A stretch of DNA of 64,000 bases from Paractinoplanes rishiriensis. GTDB lineage: Bacteria; Actinomycetota; Actinomycetes; Mycobacteriales; Micromonosporaceae. Made by a program: the position numbers and the translations under genes. Below, piece by piece: positions 56,057 through 64,000 of this stretch (position 1 is the stretch's first letter; every line of letters begins with the position of its first letter). The stretch spans positions 434,001 through 498,000 of the forward strand of contig NZ_BOMV01000007.1 of NCBI RefSeq assembly GCF_016862375.1. Direction: 5' to 3'. Under the pieces are notes generated by a model. The model saw only the letters and a program-made list of their open reading frames with translations, was not told where the DNA came from and ran no database searches.

Positions 56057-56085
56057 ACGCTATGACGGGCCTCGACGAGTGTCAA
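56057..56085 (-). promoter_or_regulatory. Promoter of the mannoside operon
   Basis: TTGACA (56080-56085) and TAGCGT (56057-56062) with a 17-bp spacer on the minus strand, a near-consensus sigma-A promoter in a high-GC genome. Confidence 0.7.
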
Positions 56086-56248
56086 TAGCGTGTTACATGG
56101 TTGATTTCCTAACGTTGTCAGCGACGGATAAGTGGGTTGAAAACGACGTTCCGGACGATCGCAGTTTACAAACGGCCACGTGTCCCGTAACACTTAACCG
56201 ATCAAGCCTTCCGCCCGCCGTCAGTCGATCTTGCCGCGCGGTAGCGTG

Positions 56249-56258
56249 AGAGCGCTCT
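56249..56258. promoter_or_regulatory. LacI-type palindrome AGAGCGCTCT
   Basis: A 10-bp perfect palindrome with the central CG pair typical of LacI-family operators, 46 bp before the LacI gene. It may mediate autoregulation; no second copy is obvious at the operon promoter. Confidence 0.55.
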
Positions 56259-56303
56259 ACCGAATCGTCTGCCGGTAAGCTCTGCGGGAACAGAGGAGTC
56301 CGA

Positions 56304-57317
56304 GTGAAGCGGCCCACGATCGCCGACATCGCGCGGCGGGCTGGTGTGTCCAAAGGCGCTGTGTCGTACGCGCTGAACGGACAGCCGGGCGTCTCCGAGG
56401 CGACCCGGCAACGCATCGTTGCCATCGCCCAGGAGATCGGGTTCAACCCGAACAGCGCGGCCCGGGCCCTGTCCGGCGCGAGCGCGCGGGCCGTCGGTCT
56501 CACCCTCTGCCGGCCCGCCCGCATCCTCGGCATCGAGCCCTGGTTCATGGGCCTGATCAGCGGTTTCGAGGCCGAGTTGTCGGCCCGCTCATACGCGCTC
56601 ACGCTGCAGGTGGTGGCCACCCCCGAGCTCGAGGTCGAGGTCTACCGAAGGTGGTGGGGCGAGCGCCGGATTGACGGCGTAATCGTTACCGACCTCCGCG
56701 AGAACGACGCCCGCGTCGACGTCCTGCAACAGCTCCAGCTGCCGGCCGTGGTGATCGGCGGCCCCGGCGAGACCGGCAAGATCCCGCAGATCTGGTCGGA
56801 CGACGCCGGCGCGATCACCGAGGCGGTGCGCTATCTGGTAGCGCTCGGGCACCGCCGGATCGCCCGGGTCAGCGGTCTGCCCGGCTTGCTGCACACCCAG
56901 ACGCGCACCCGGGCGTTCAACGACATCTGCGCCTCGGTGGGGCTCGAGGCGGTCACCATCCCGTCCGACTACACCGGCGAGGAGGGCGGCCGGGCAACCC
57001 GCCGTCTGCTGATCGGCATGGAACGGCCGACCGCGATCATCTACGACAACGACGTGATGGCGGTGGCCGGACTCGCGGTGGCGCAGGAGATGGGCCTGGC
57101 GGTGCCGGGCGATCTGTCCATCGTGGCCTGGGACGACTCTCCGCTGTGCAGTCTCGTGCACCCGCCGCTCACCGCGCTGACCCGCGACATCGCCGAGTAC
57201 GGCGCGCATGCGGCCCGCGAGCTGCTGGCCGCGATCGACGGCAAGCAGGTCGGCAACGTCGAGGCCGGACCGGCCCACCTGACGCCGCGCGGCAGCACCG
57301 CACCGCCCCGCTACTAG
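56304..57317 (+). CDS. LacI-family transcriptional regulator
   Basis: The 337-residue protein starts TIADIARRAGVSKGAVSYALNG, the LacI helix-turn-helix, with the ARALSG hinge helix, and continues as a periplasmic-binding-like ligand domain (FMGLISGFEAEL, GVIVTDLREND, AIIYDNDVMAVAGL). It is divergent from the mannoside operon and probably controls it in response to an imported sugar. Confidence 0.92.
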   Translation: MKRPTIADIARRAGVSKGAVSYALNGQPGVSEATRQRIVAIAQEIGFNPNSAARALSGASARAVGLTLCRPARILGIEPWFMGLISGFEAELSARSYALTLQVVATPELEVEVYRRWWGERRIDGVIVTDLRENDARVDVLQQLQLPAVVIGGPGETGKIPQIWSDDAGAITEAVRYLVALGHRRIARVSGLPGLLHTQTRTRAFNDICASVGLEAVTIPSDYTGEEGGRATRRLLIGMERPTAIIYDNDVMAVAGLAVAQEMGLAVPGDLSIVAWDDSPLCSLVHPPLTALTRDIAEYGAHAARELLAAIDGKQVGNVEAGPAHLTPRGSTAPPRY

Positions 57318-57383
57318 ACAGCTTCCGGACCAAGATCTGTCTGGGCCGGGGCAACGCCAGCACTCGAGGCCGGGCCCGGCTGC

Positions 57384-60017
57384 CTAGGCGCGGCGGGTCT
57401 CCAGATAGGCCTCGATGCGTTCGGCCGGCGCCGGGCGGCCCAGCGCGAAGCCCTGACCGAGCGGGCAGCCGGCCGCGGCGGCCCGCTCGATCTGCTCGCG
57501 GGTCTCCAGGCCCTTCGCCACGATCTCCAGGCCCAGCCGGCGGCCCAGGCTCACCACCACGTCGATCACCGCGGGACCGCCGCCGGTGCTCGCCTCGGAC
57601 GACGTGTTGACCAGCGACGACGCCAGCTTGAGCATGTCCACCGGCAGCCGCCGCAGGTGCGACAGCGAGGCCTGGCCGGCGCCGAAGTCGTCCAGCGCGG
57701 CGCGCACGCCGAGCTTCCGCAGGCCGGACAGGGACGCCACGATGGCCGGCACGTCCTCGGCGATCCAGTCCTCGGCGACCTCCACCACCAGGCGTTCCGG
57801 CGCCAAGCCGTAGCGGCGCAGAGTGGCCGCCACCCGGTCCGGGAAACGCGCGGTGAGCAGCTCGCGCGGCGACACGTTGACCGACAGCCAGTACGAGTTG
57901 TCGCCGTCCGACCAGGCCGCCAGGTGTCTGCACGCGGCGTCCAGCAACCATTCGTCCAGCTCGGCGGCGATGCCCACGGCCCGGGCGATCGGCAGCAGTT
58001 CGGCCGGCAGGATCGTGCCGAGCTCGGGATGCCGCCAGCGCAGCAGCGCCTCGACGCCTACCGGCTGCTCGTCACGCAACCCCACGACCGGCTGGAAAAC
58101 CAGGTCGAGCTCGCCCCGCTCGGCCGCGGAGAGCAGCTGTTTCTCCAGCTCCATGCGGCGGTTGAGGGCCATCTCGACATCCGGGTCGTACCACTCCACC
58201 CGGTCGTAGCCGAGCTGCCGGGCGCGCTTGCGGGCCAGGTCGGCGTGCCGCAGCACCTCGTCCGAGTCGGCACCACCGGCCAGCTCGGCAAGGCCGATGC
58301 TGGTGTGCAGGTCGACCACGGTGCCGGGCAGCTGATAGGGCTCGGCCAGCACGATCGCGATCCGGGTGGCCAGCGCGTACGCGAGCACCGCGCCGTCCGA
58401 GGTGAGCACCGCGAACTCGTCGCCGCCGAGCCGGGCCGGCACATCCTCGGCGGCGGCCAGGGTGCGGATCCGGCGGGCCACCTCGACCAGCACGGCGTCG
58501 CCGGTCTCCCGGCCGCGGCTGTCGTTGATCGTGGACAGCCCGTGCAGGTCGATCACCAGGAGAGTGCCCTGCTGACCGGCCCGCCGGCGGAACGCCAGCA
58601 GGTCGCGCATCAGCGCCCGGCGGTTGGCCAGCCCGGTGAGCTGGTCGGTGTACGACATCCGGTGCAGCGTGCGTTCCAGGTGCTTGCGCTCGCCGACGTC
58701 GCGGACGTGCACCACGAGCGCCGCCACCTCGGGCACCGCGCGCTGGTCGGAGATCGTCGACTCGGTGTCGCGCCACAGTTTCGCGCCGTCCCGCAGCCGG
58801 GCGGTGACCAGCGCGGGCGGGCCGTCGGCGTGCTCACCGGCCAGCACCACGTCGATCACCGCCTGGGCGGCCGGCACGTCGTCGGGGTGGATCAGGTCGC
58901 GGAACGTCCGGCCCAGCACCTCGTCGTCGCTGAGCCCGAACAGCCGGGCCGCGGCCGGCGACTGCCAGCTGATCCGCAGCCGGTCGTCGAGCACCAGGGT
59001 GAGGTCGGTGGCGCCGGCCACCAGCGAGCGGAAGTGCGCCTCGGCGGCCTGCAACCGGCCGGCGTACCGGCGGATGTCGCGGACCACCAGCAGCTCGCGC
59101 ATCACCAGCACGCTGACCATCGCGATGCCGAGCACGATGCTGGTGGGATCGAAGTGGCGCACGGTGATCAGGTGGTACAGCGCGGCCAGCACGCCGACCG
59201 CGGCCGGGATCGCGAGCAGCGGATAGCTCGCGAGGTATTGGTCGGGGTGGCGCGGCTCGCGCGGCGGCGTCGGCAGGCCGCGGCGGCTGCCGCCCTCGGC
59301 GACCGCGGCCAGGCCGGCCACGACCAGCAGGCCGAGCAGCGGCAGAGCCGGGCCGCCGGCCGGCCGGTCCAGCGCCACCATGGTGGCCACGATGCCGAGC
59401 GCCACGATCACGGTGACCGCGCCGGCGCCGCAGCGGACCGTCGGCCGGCGCATCGGGCGGCCGCGCAGCACCGCCACGGTCGCCACCGAGACGCCCAGCG
59501 CACCGATCAGCGTGATCGGCATGGTGTCCGGGTGCTGGCCCGCCTTGACCGGCGGGATCAGGTAACCCGCGAAGGCGAGACTCACCCCGAGCCCGGCGCC
59601 GTCGAAGGCACGCCGCACCCGGGTCGCCCAGTCCGGGGAGCCGCCGGGCAGGAACAGCGTGCCGGTCGCGTACAGGATCACCGCCGTGCCGAACCCCGCG
59701 GTGACCCAGACCTGCGCACCCGGGGGTGACCAGGCGGGCACCATCGTGGTGAGCCCGGTGACCAGCGCGGCCAGACCCACGAAGCCGGCGCCCCGGCAAG
59801 CCACGAAGGTGCCGTCGGAGTGGTGGATGGCGAGCGCGGCGCGGATCAGCAGCAGGCCGGCCCAGAGCGCGGTGCCGCCGACCCCGATGGCGAGGGCGAG
59901 GGCCGGCGGGGTCCAGCCGAGCACGCCGGCAAGCAGCACGACGACCGCGACCACGGGGACACTGAGCAGCACCACCCGGTCAATGGGCCGGGCGGCCGCG
60001 GGGGACGGCTCTGCCAC
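57384..60017 (-). CDS. Membrane PAS-GGDEF-EAL protein with degenerate motifs
   Basis: The 877-residue protein has many N-terminal membrane segments, a PAS domain (LTLVLDDRLRISWQSPAAARLFG), a GGDEF domain with an intact RLGGDEF but IDLHGLSTIND in place of the usual DxDxFKxxND, and an EAL domain with VEALLRW, NVSPREL, DDFGAGQASL, DMLKLASS in place of KID, and AKGLET where EGVE is expected (the first Glu is Lys). No RxxD inhibition site is seen. Both activities may be weakened; a sensory or scaffold role is possible. AGAGGA lies 9 nt before the GTG start. Confidence 0.87.
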   Translation of the reverse strand: MAEPSPAAARPIDRVVLLSVPVVAVVVLLAGVLGWTPPALALAIGVGGTALWAGLLLIRAALAIHHSDGTFVACRGAGFVGLAALVTGLTTMVPAWSPPGAQVWVTAGFGTAVILYATGTLFLPGGSPDWATRVRRAFDGAGLGVSLAFAGYLIPPVKAGQHPDTMPITLIGALGVSVATVAVLRGRPMRRPTVRCGAGAVTVIVALGIVATMVALDRPAGGPALPLLGLLVVAGLAAVAEGGSRRGLPTPPREPRHPDQYLASYPLLAIPAAVGVLAALYHLITVRHFDPTSIVLGIAMVSVLVMRELLVVRDIRRYAGRLQAAEAHFRSLVAGATDLTLVLDDRLRISWQSPAAARLFGLSDDEVLGRTFRDLIHPDDVPAAQAVIDVVLAGEHADGPPALVTARLRDGAKLWRDTESTISDQRAVPEVAALVVHVRDVGERKHLERTLHRMSYTDQLTGLANRRALMRDLLAFRRRAGQQGTLLVIDLHGLSTINDSRGRETGDAVLVEVARRIRTLAAAEDVPARLGGDEFAVLTSDGAVLAYALATRIAIVLAEPYQLPGTVVDLHTSIGLAELAGGADSDEVLRHADLARKRARQLGYDRVEWYDPDVEMALNRRMELEKQLLSAAERGELDLVFQPVVGLRDEQPVGVEALLRWRHPELGTILPAELLPIARAVGIAAELDEWLLDAACRHLAAWSDGDNSYWLSVNVSPRELLTARFPDRVAATLRRYGLAPERLVVEVAEDWIAEDVPAIVASLSGLRKLGVRAALDDFGAGQASLSHLRRLPVDMLKLASSLVNTSSEASTGGGPAVIDVVVSLGRRLGLEIVAKGLETREQIERAAAAGCPLGQGFALGRPAPAERIEAYLETRRA

Positions 60018-60190
60018 GTCGACGGATCCTCTGCGCTGTTAGGGGGCGCTGCCTGGAATCAACGAACATCCCTCGAACAGGTTACGGCCGAGCGGTTCCG
60101 CTGTGCACCCGCAGATCGTCGAGTATGGACGGATGTGGGGGTAACCCGGCCGAACGCAGCAGCACAGCTGCCGGATGGGACAATGCCCCG

Positions 60191-60574
60191 GTGAGACAGA
60201 AGCCCCTGCTGCGCCTCCGCAAGAGCGGCGCGCTCCTGGTCGCCGCCGTGATCGCGTTCGTCGGCGCGGCGCCGATCGCGGGGACACGGTGGGCGTTCAC
60301 GCCGCTGCTGCTGATCCCGGTCGCGGTCTTCGTCTGGGCGTGGCGGGCCGGCACCGACGTCTACCCCGACGAGTTGCGGGTCAAGGCACTGCTCGGCAGC
60401 ACCTCGGTGCCCTGGTCCCGGATCACCGAACTGGCCCCCGACCCGAACGGTCAGATCTCCGCCCTGCTCGACAACGGCAACGTGATCCGGCTGACCGGGG
60501 TGACCCGCGACAACCTGCCCCGGGTGCTGGCCGCCGGCCAGCAGGAAATGGGCGAAACCCCGACCAACCCGTAA
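60191..60574 (+). CDS. Membrane protein with bacterial PH domain
   Basis: A 127-residue protein with two membrane segments (GALLVAAVIAFVGAAPIA and FTPLLLIPVAVFVWAW) followed by a PH-like bPH_6 domain (DVYPDELRVKALLGSTSVPWSRI...). A GTG at 60191 is used as start with a GACAAT-like element 7 nt upstream. Similar proteins are common in actinomycetes; function unknown. Confidence 0.75.
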   Translation: MRQKPLLRLRKSGALLVAAVIAFVGAAPIAGTRWAFTPLLLIPVAVFVWAWRAGTDVYPDELRVKALLGSTSVPWSRITELAPDPNGQISALLDNGNVIRLTGVTRDNLPRVLAAGQQEMGETPTNP

Positions 60575-60641
60575 CGTGATCATCGGGGGCTTCCCAGGTG
60601 ACGCCGCTACCCTGGGGTGCGTCAACGTCGAGGGAGGTCGC

Positions 60642-61808
60642 GTGCGCAAGCAGTCCCGCCGGGTCCGGGCCGTGGCGGCGTCGCTCGGTGCCGTGCTGGC
60701 GCTGACGACGGCCTGCAGCTTCGGCCCGCCGGACGCCGACCAGCAGGGTGCACCGCCCAACCTCCCGACCCCGTCCGCGGACGCGTCGACCGGCACCGAG
60801 CCGCAGGGCGATCAGGAGGTCGCCGTCACCATCCTGGCCAAGGGCCTCGAGGTGCCGTGGGGCATCGCGTTCCTGCCGGACGGCGGTGCCCTGATCACCG
60901 AGCGGGACACCGGCCGCATCCTGCAGCTCGGCCCCGAGTCCGACGCCAAGGGTCTCAAGGTCACCGAGGTGCAGCGGCTCGAGGAGGTGCAGGCGTCCGG
61001 CGACGGCGGGCTGCTCGGCATCGCGGTCTCGCCCAAATACGAGACCGACAAGACGGTCTACGTCTACTACTCGACGGCTAAGGACAACCGGATCGGCAAG
61101 CTGGTGCTCAAGGGCAAGCTGCAGCCGATCCTCACCGGCATCCCGCGCTCCCGCAACGACAACGGCGGCCAGCTGGCGTTCGGACCGGACGGCTTCCTCT
61201 ACGCCGGCACCGGCGACGGCACCAACGGCACCCAGGCGCAAAACCAGAAAAGCCTGGGCGGCAAGATCCTGCGGATGACCACGGCCGGCAAGCCGGCGCC
61301 CGGCAACCCCACCAAAAACTCGCTGGTCTGGTCGCTCGGCCACCGCAACGTGCAGGGCATCGCCTGGGATCAGACCAAGCGCATGTACGCGACGGAGAAC
61401 GGCCAGCCCAAATCCGGCGAGCTCAACGTGATCGTCAAGGGCAAGAACTACGGCTGGGCCCGGTCGGACGGCGCGGGCACCGATCCGAAACTGACCAACC
61501 CGCTGTACAGCTGGCCGATCGCCGACTCGTACTGCGCCGGCGTGGCCGCCCTGGAGCAGACCCTGGCCACCGCTTGCCTGCTCGGCAAGCGGCTCTGGCT
61601 GCTCAACATCACCGAGAACGGCACCGTGCTGGGCTCTCCCCAAGCCCTGCTGAACGGCGAGTACGGCCGCCTGCGCGGCCTGGTCGCGGCTCCCGACGGC
61701 TCGCTGTGGGCGAGCACGTCGAACCAGGAGGACGGCGGCTCCCCCACCCCCGATGACGACCGCATCATCCGCCTGGTCTTCTCGGACGGCGGCGCCGGCC
61801 GCAGCTGA
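60642..61808 (+). CDS. PQQ-dependent sugar dehydrogenase-like lipoprotein
   Basis: The 388-residue protein has a lipobox LALTTACSF and a six-bladed beta-propeller of the soluble glucose dehydrogenase/YliI family (GLEVPWGIAFLPDGG, GDGGLLGIAVSP, DNGGQLAFGPDGFLYAGTGDG, WSLGHRNVQGIAW). GGGAGG lies 4 nt before the GTG at 60642. It oxidises sugars with PQQ at the cell surface in characterised relatives; no PQQ-synthesis genes are in view. Confidence 0.88.
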   Translation: MRKQSRRVRAVAASLGAVLALTTACSFGPPDADQQGAPPNLPTPSADASTGTEPQGDQEVAVTILAKGLEVPWGIAFLPDGGALITERDTGRILQLGPESDAKGLKVTEVQRLEEVQASGDGGLLGIAVSPKYETDKTVYVYYSTAKDNRIGKLVLKGKLQPILTGIPRSRNDNGGQLAFGPDGFLYAGTGDGTNGTQAQNQKSLGGKILRMTTAGKPAPGNPTKNSLVWSLGHRNVQGIAWDQTKRMYATENGQPKSGELNVIVKGKNYGWARSDGAGTDPKLTNPLYSWPIADSYCAGVAALEQTLATACLLGKRLWLLNITENGTVLGSPQALLNGEYGRLRGLVAAPDGSLWASTSNQEDGGSPTPDDDRIIRLVFSDGGAGRS

Positions 61809-61848
61809 TCCGTTTGACGACTCCGGGCTCTGGGCAGGTGAGCCGCTG

Positions 61849-63399
61849 ATGACCTTCGACTACCCGGCGTGGCTGCGGCGTGCCGCCGCGACCGCCGCCG
61901 ACCTCTATCGCCACCGCTGGACCCGGCGGGGCGCGGTCGCCGCCGCGGTCGGCCTGGTCAGCATCGGCGGGGTGATCATCGGCACCATGCTGTTCGCGCA
62001 CGCGGGCGTCAGCGTCGGCCCGTTCCGCGCCGAGATGTCGATCAGCCCGTCCGTTCTGGGCGGCACCGAGGTCGACCTGCCACCGCTCGGGTCGCTGCAC
62101 CTGGACAGCCACGACGGCCCGCTGCACCTGACGGTCAACCTGGCCGCGCTGGACCAGTCCCGGACCGAGGCGCTGATCGACAACCCGGCCGCGATCAGCT
62201 CGGCTGGCGAGAACGCGGTTGCCGACGTCCGCATGGGGGTCATGCGCCTCGGCGTACGGACCCTGGGAATTTCGGTCCTCAGCGCCCTGATCCTGTCCAC
62301 CTTGATCTTCCGCAACGTCCGCCGGGTGGCGGCCGCCGGCGTGACCGCGCTGGTGGTCACCGCGGGCAGCCTGGGCCTGGCGTTCGGCACCCTGCGCCCC
62401 GACTCGATCGCCGAGCCCCGCTACGAGGGACTGCTGGTCAACGCGCCCGCGGTGGTCGGCGACGCCCGCCGGATCGCGGACAACTACGGCCGCTACGCCG
62501 ACCAGCTCCAGCAGATCGTCAGCAACGTGAGCCGCCTCTACACCACGGTCAGCTCGCTGCCGGTGTACGAGCCGGCCGGCAACACCACCCGCCTGCTGCA
62601 CGTCTCCGACCTGCACCTGAACCCGAGCTCGTGGGGCCTGATCCGGACGGTGGTGCAGACCTTCGACATCGACGCGGTGATCGACACCGGCGACATGGTC
62701 GACTGGGGCAGCAGCGCCGAGACCAACTACGCCAGCTCGATCCCGTCGGTCGGGGTGCCGTACCTCTACGTGCGCGGCAACCACGACTCGGGCGCCATCC
62801 AGGCGGCGGTGGCCCGGCAGCGCAACGCGGTGGTCCTGGACAACACGACCACCCAGGTGGGCAACCTGACGATCGCGGGCATCGGCGACCCCGAGTTCAC
62901 CCCCGACAAGTCCGAGGAGCCCACCGAGGAGGACGCGACCTCGCCGCTGCTGCTGGCCGGTGACCAGCTGGCGACGACGATCCGGCGCTCGGACAAGCCG
63001 GTGGACATCGCGCTGGTACACGATCCGGCGATGGCGCCTCCGCTGAGCGGGGTGGTGCCGCTGGTCCTGGCCGGGCACATGCACCAGCGGCAGGTGAGCA
63101 TCATGCCGGAGCCGGTTCCGGTGTCGCCTTCGCCCACCCCGAGCGCGCCCGCGGGGGATGAACTGCCGGTGCAGACGCGCCTGATGGTCGAGGGTTCGAC
63201 GGGCGGCGCCGGCCTGCGCGGCCTGGAAAAGGAAGACCCGACGCCGCTCATGCTGTCGGTGCTCTACTTCGACGAGAATCGCCAGCTCAAGGCCTACGAC
63301 GACATCCAGGTGGGCGGCACCGGCGAGTCCAACATCGAGATGCAGCGAAACGTGATCGGCGCGGAGCAGCCGCCGTCTGTTTCGCCCTCGCCTTCTTAG
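61849..63399 (+). CDS. Membrane metallophosphoesterase
   Basis: The 516-residue protein has three membrane segments in the first 230 residues and a calcineurin-like catalytic domain with HVSDLHLN (DxH), DTGDMVD, RGNHDS, a late VHDP and AGHMHQ (GHxH). These are the five metal-binding blocks of the family. The active site is expected outside the cytoplasm. A Pro/Ser-rich tail ends the protein. The start is the ATG at 61849, 40 nt after the preceding gene. Confidence 0.9.
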   Translation: MTFDYPAWLRRAAATAADLYRHRWTRRGAVAAAVGLVSIGGVIIGTMLFAHAGVSVGPFRAEMSISPSVLGGTEVDLPPLGSLHLDSHDGPLHLTVNLAALDQSRTEALIDNPAAISSAGENAVADVRMGVMRLGVRTLGISVLSALILSTLIFRNVRRVAAAGVTALVVTAGSLGLAFGTLRPDSIAEPRYEGLLVNAPAVVGDARRIADNYGRYADQLQQIVSNVSRLYTTVSSLPVYEPAGNTTRLLHVSDLHLNPSSWGLIRTVVQTFDIDAVIDTGDMVDWGSSAETNYASSIPSVGVPYLYVRGNHDSGAIQAAVARQRNAVVLDNTTTQVGNLTIAGIGDPEFTPDKSEEPTEEDATSPLLLAGDQLATTIRRSDKPVDIALVHDPAMAPPLSGVVPLVLAGHMHQRQVSIMPEPVPVSPSPTPSAPAGDELPVQTRLMVEGSTGGAGLRGLEKEDPTPLMLSVLYFDENRQLKAYDDIQVGGTGESNIEMQRNVIGAEQPPSVSPSPS

Positions 63400-63593
63400 G
63401 CCCGCTCCGGCATGAAGATGTCCTCGATCCGGCAGTCGAGCGCGAAGGCCAGGTTGAAGGCGACCTGAAGGCTGGGGTCATACTTCCCGTTCTCAATGGA
63501 ATTGATGGTCTGCCGGGACACCCCGATCGCGCCGGCGAGCCGCTCCTGCGTCCATCGGCGTTCGGCCCGCAGCACCCGGAGGCGGTTCTCCAT
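63396..63593 (-). CDS. XRE-family regulator (small)
   Basis: A 65-residue HTH protein with RWTQERLAGAIGVSRQTINSIENGKYDPSL, the classical XRE fold of the YozG/phage-repressor-like group. Its ATG overlaps the stop of the upstream membrane-protein gene by one base (TGATG) and its 3' end overlaps the metallophosphoesterase stop by 4 bases. Confidence 0.88.
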   Translation of the reverse strand: MENRLRVLRAERRWTQERLAGAIGVSRQTINSIENGKYDPSLQVAFNLAFALDCRIEDIFMPERA

Positions 63594-63994
63594 CAGCGGT
63601 ACCGGTTGAGGCGGGCGGCCTGCGCCACACTCCACGAGACAAGACCGAAGAACAAAACCCAAGGAGCAAGGAGCCGCGGTACGTCTGCAAAGGCGTCGAC
63701 AATCCCGTAGGTGAGCACGCCCCCCATCGTGATCCAGAACGCGAGCGCCGAGGCTTCGACGTTGACGGTGCGCTCCAGCCCGTCCCGCCGCAGTGCCGAA
63801 CGCCCCACGACCGCGGCGGTGAGCATGAGCCCGCCGGTGGCGACGGCCGCGAGAGTCGCAGCGGCCCACGTGGGCACCGCCTCAGCCAGGACCACCAACA
63901 AAACCGCGCCCGAGATGCCACCCACCCAGACGACAACGCCGGCCCAAACCAGCAACGACTCCCTGCCGGTCAGTTCCCGAACTCCGCTAGCCAT
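63593..63994 (-). CDS. Small membrane protein paired with XRE regulator
   Basis: A 133-residue protein with four hydrophobic segments (LLVWAGVVVWVGGISGAVLLVVLA, AATLAAVATGGLMLTAAVV, ALAFWITMGGVLTYGIV, LLAPWVLFFGLVSWSVA). Such proteins regularly precede small XRE genes and may carry the signal for them. The upstream part lies close to the end of the window, and its start is taken as 63994. Confidence 0.75.
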   Translation of the reverse strand: MASGVRELTGRESLLVWAGVVVWVGGISGAVLLVVLAEAVPTWAAATLAAVATGGLMLTAAVVGRSALRRDGLERTVNVEASALAFWITMGGVLTYGIVDAFADVPRLLAPWVLFFGLVSWSVAQAARLNRYR

Positions 63995-64000
63995 GCTCCC

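Overview
The window is chromosomal DNA from a high-GC actinomycete. GTG starts, ATGA and TGATG gene overlaps, many apparently leaderless genes and the family content (LuxR, BTAD/SARP-type and TetR regulators, EACC1, M16 pairs) fit a filamentous member such as Micromonosporaceae. That placement is inference, since no rRNA or marker gene is present. There is no transposase, integrase, CRISPR array or rRNA.

1-17528 is mixed housekeeping and accessory DNA: a LuxR regulator fragment, an alpha/beta hydrolase with two metallo-beta-lactamase-fold enzymes, tRNA-Glu and tRNA-Gln, a TetR/NmrA divergent pair, an ABC transporter operon with its own XRE regulator, an MFS transporter, ArfB, an M16 peptidase pair, and two tandem EEP-family enzymes with an acetyltransferase.

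17570-37827 is mainly amino-acid metabolism: a short threonyl-tRNA synthetase-like gene, cimA, ilvE, leuB, serA, ilvBNC and ilvD. Three leader peptides precede genes here. The synthetase leader carries three consecutive Thr codons and overlaps no known T-box. The cimA leader is packed with Leu, Val and Ile. The ilvB leader ends Val-Leu-Ile. Each is followed by competing or terminator-like RNA hairpins, so ribosome-mediated attenuation appears to be a theme of the region. Embedded in the block are a caspase/EACC1 conflict-system pair, a tyrosine phosphatase, a mannosyl-3-phosphoglycerate synthase and a GGDEF-EAL protein.

37886-50204 is a secretion cluster: a giant heme peroxidase with RTX and fibronectin-III repeats, a Tat-exported multicopper oxidase with a small exported partner, and a PKD-repeat exported protein, grouped around a BTAD/SARP-type regulator. 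All three secreted transcription units carry the same 11-bp-period direct repeat (CTGAG-N6-CTGA) 59-81 bp before their start codons. This suggests one regulon controlled by the central regulator.

50309-57317 is a mannoside-utilisation operon (solute-binding protein, two permeases, GH2 beta-mannosidase) with a divergent LacI regulator. 57384-64000 holds a second GGDEF-EAL protein with partly degenerate active sites, a PH-domain membrane protein, a PQQ-type sugar dehydrogenase lipoprotein, a membrane metallophosphoesterase and an XRE/membrane-protein pair.
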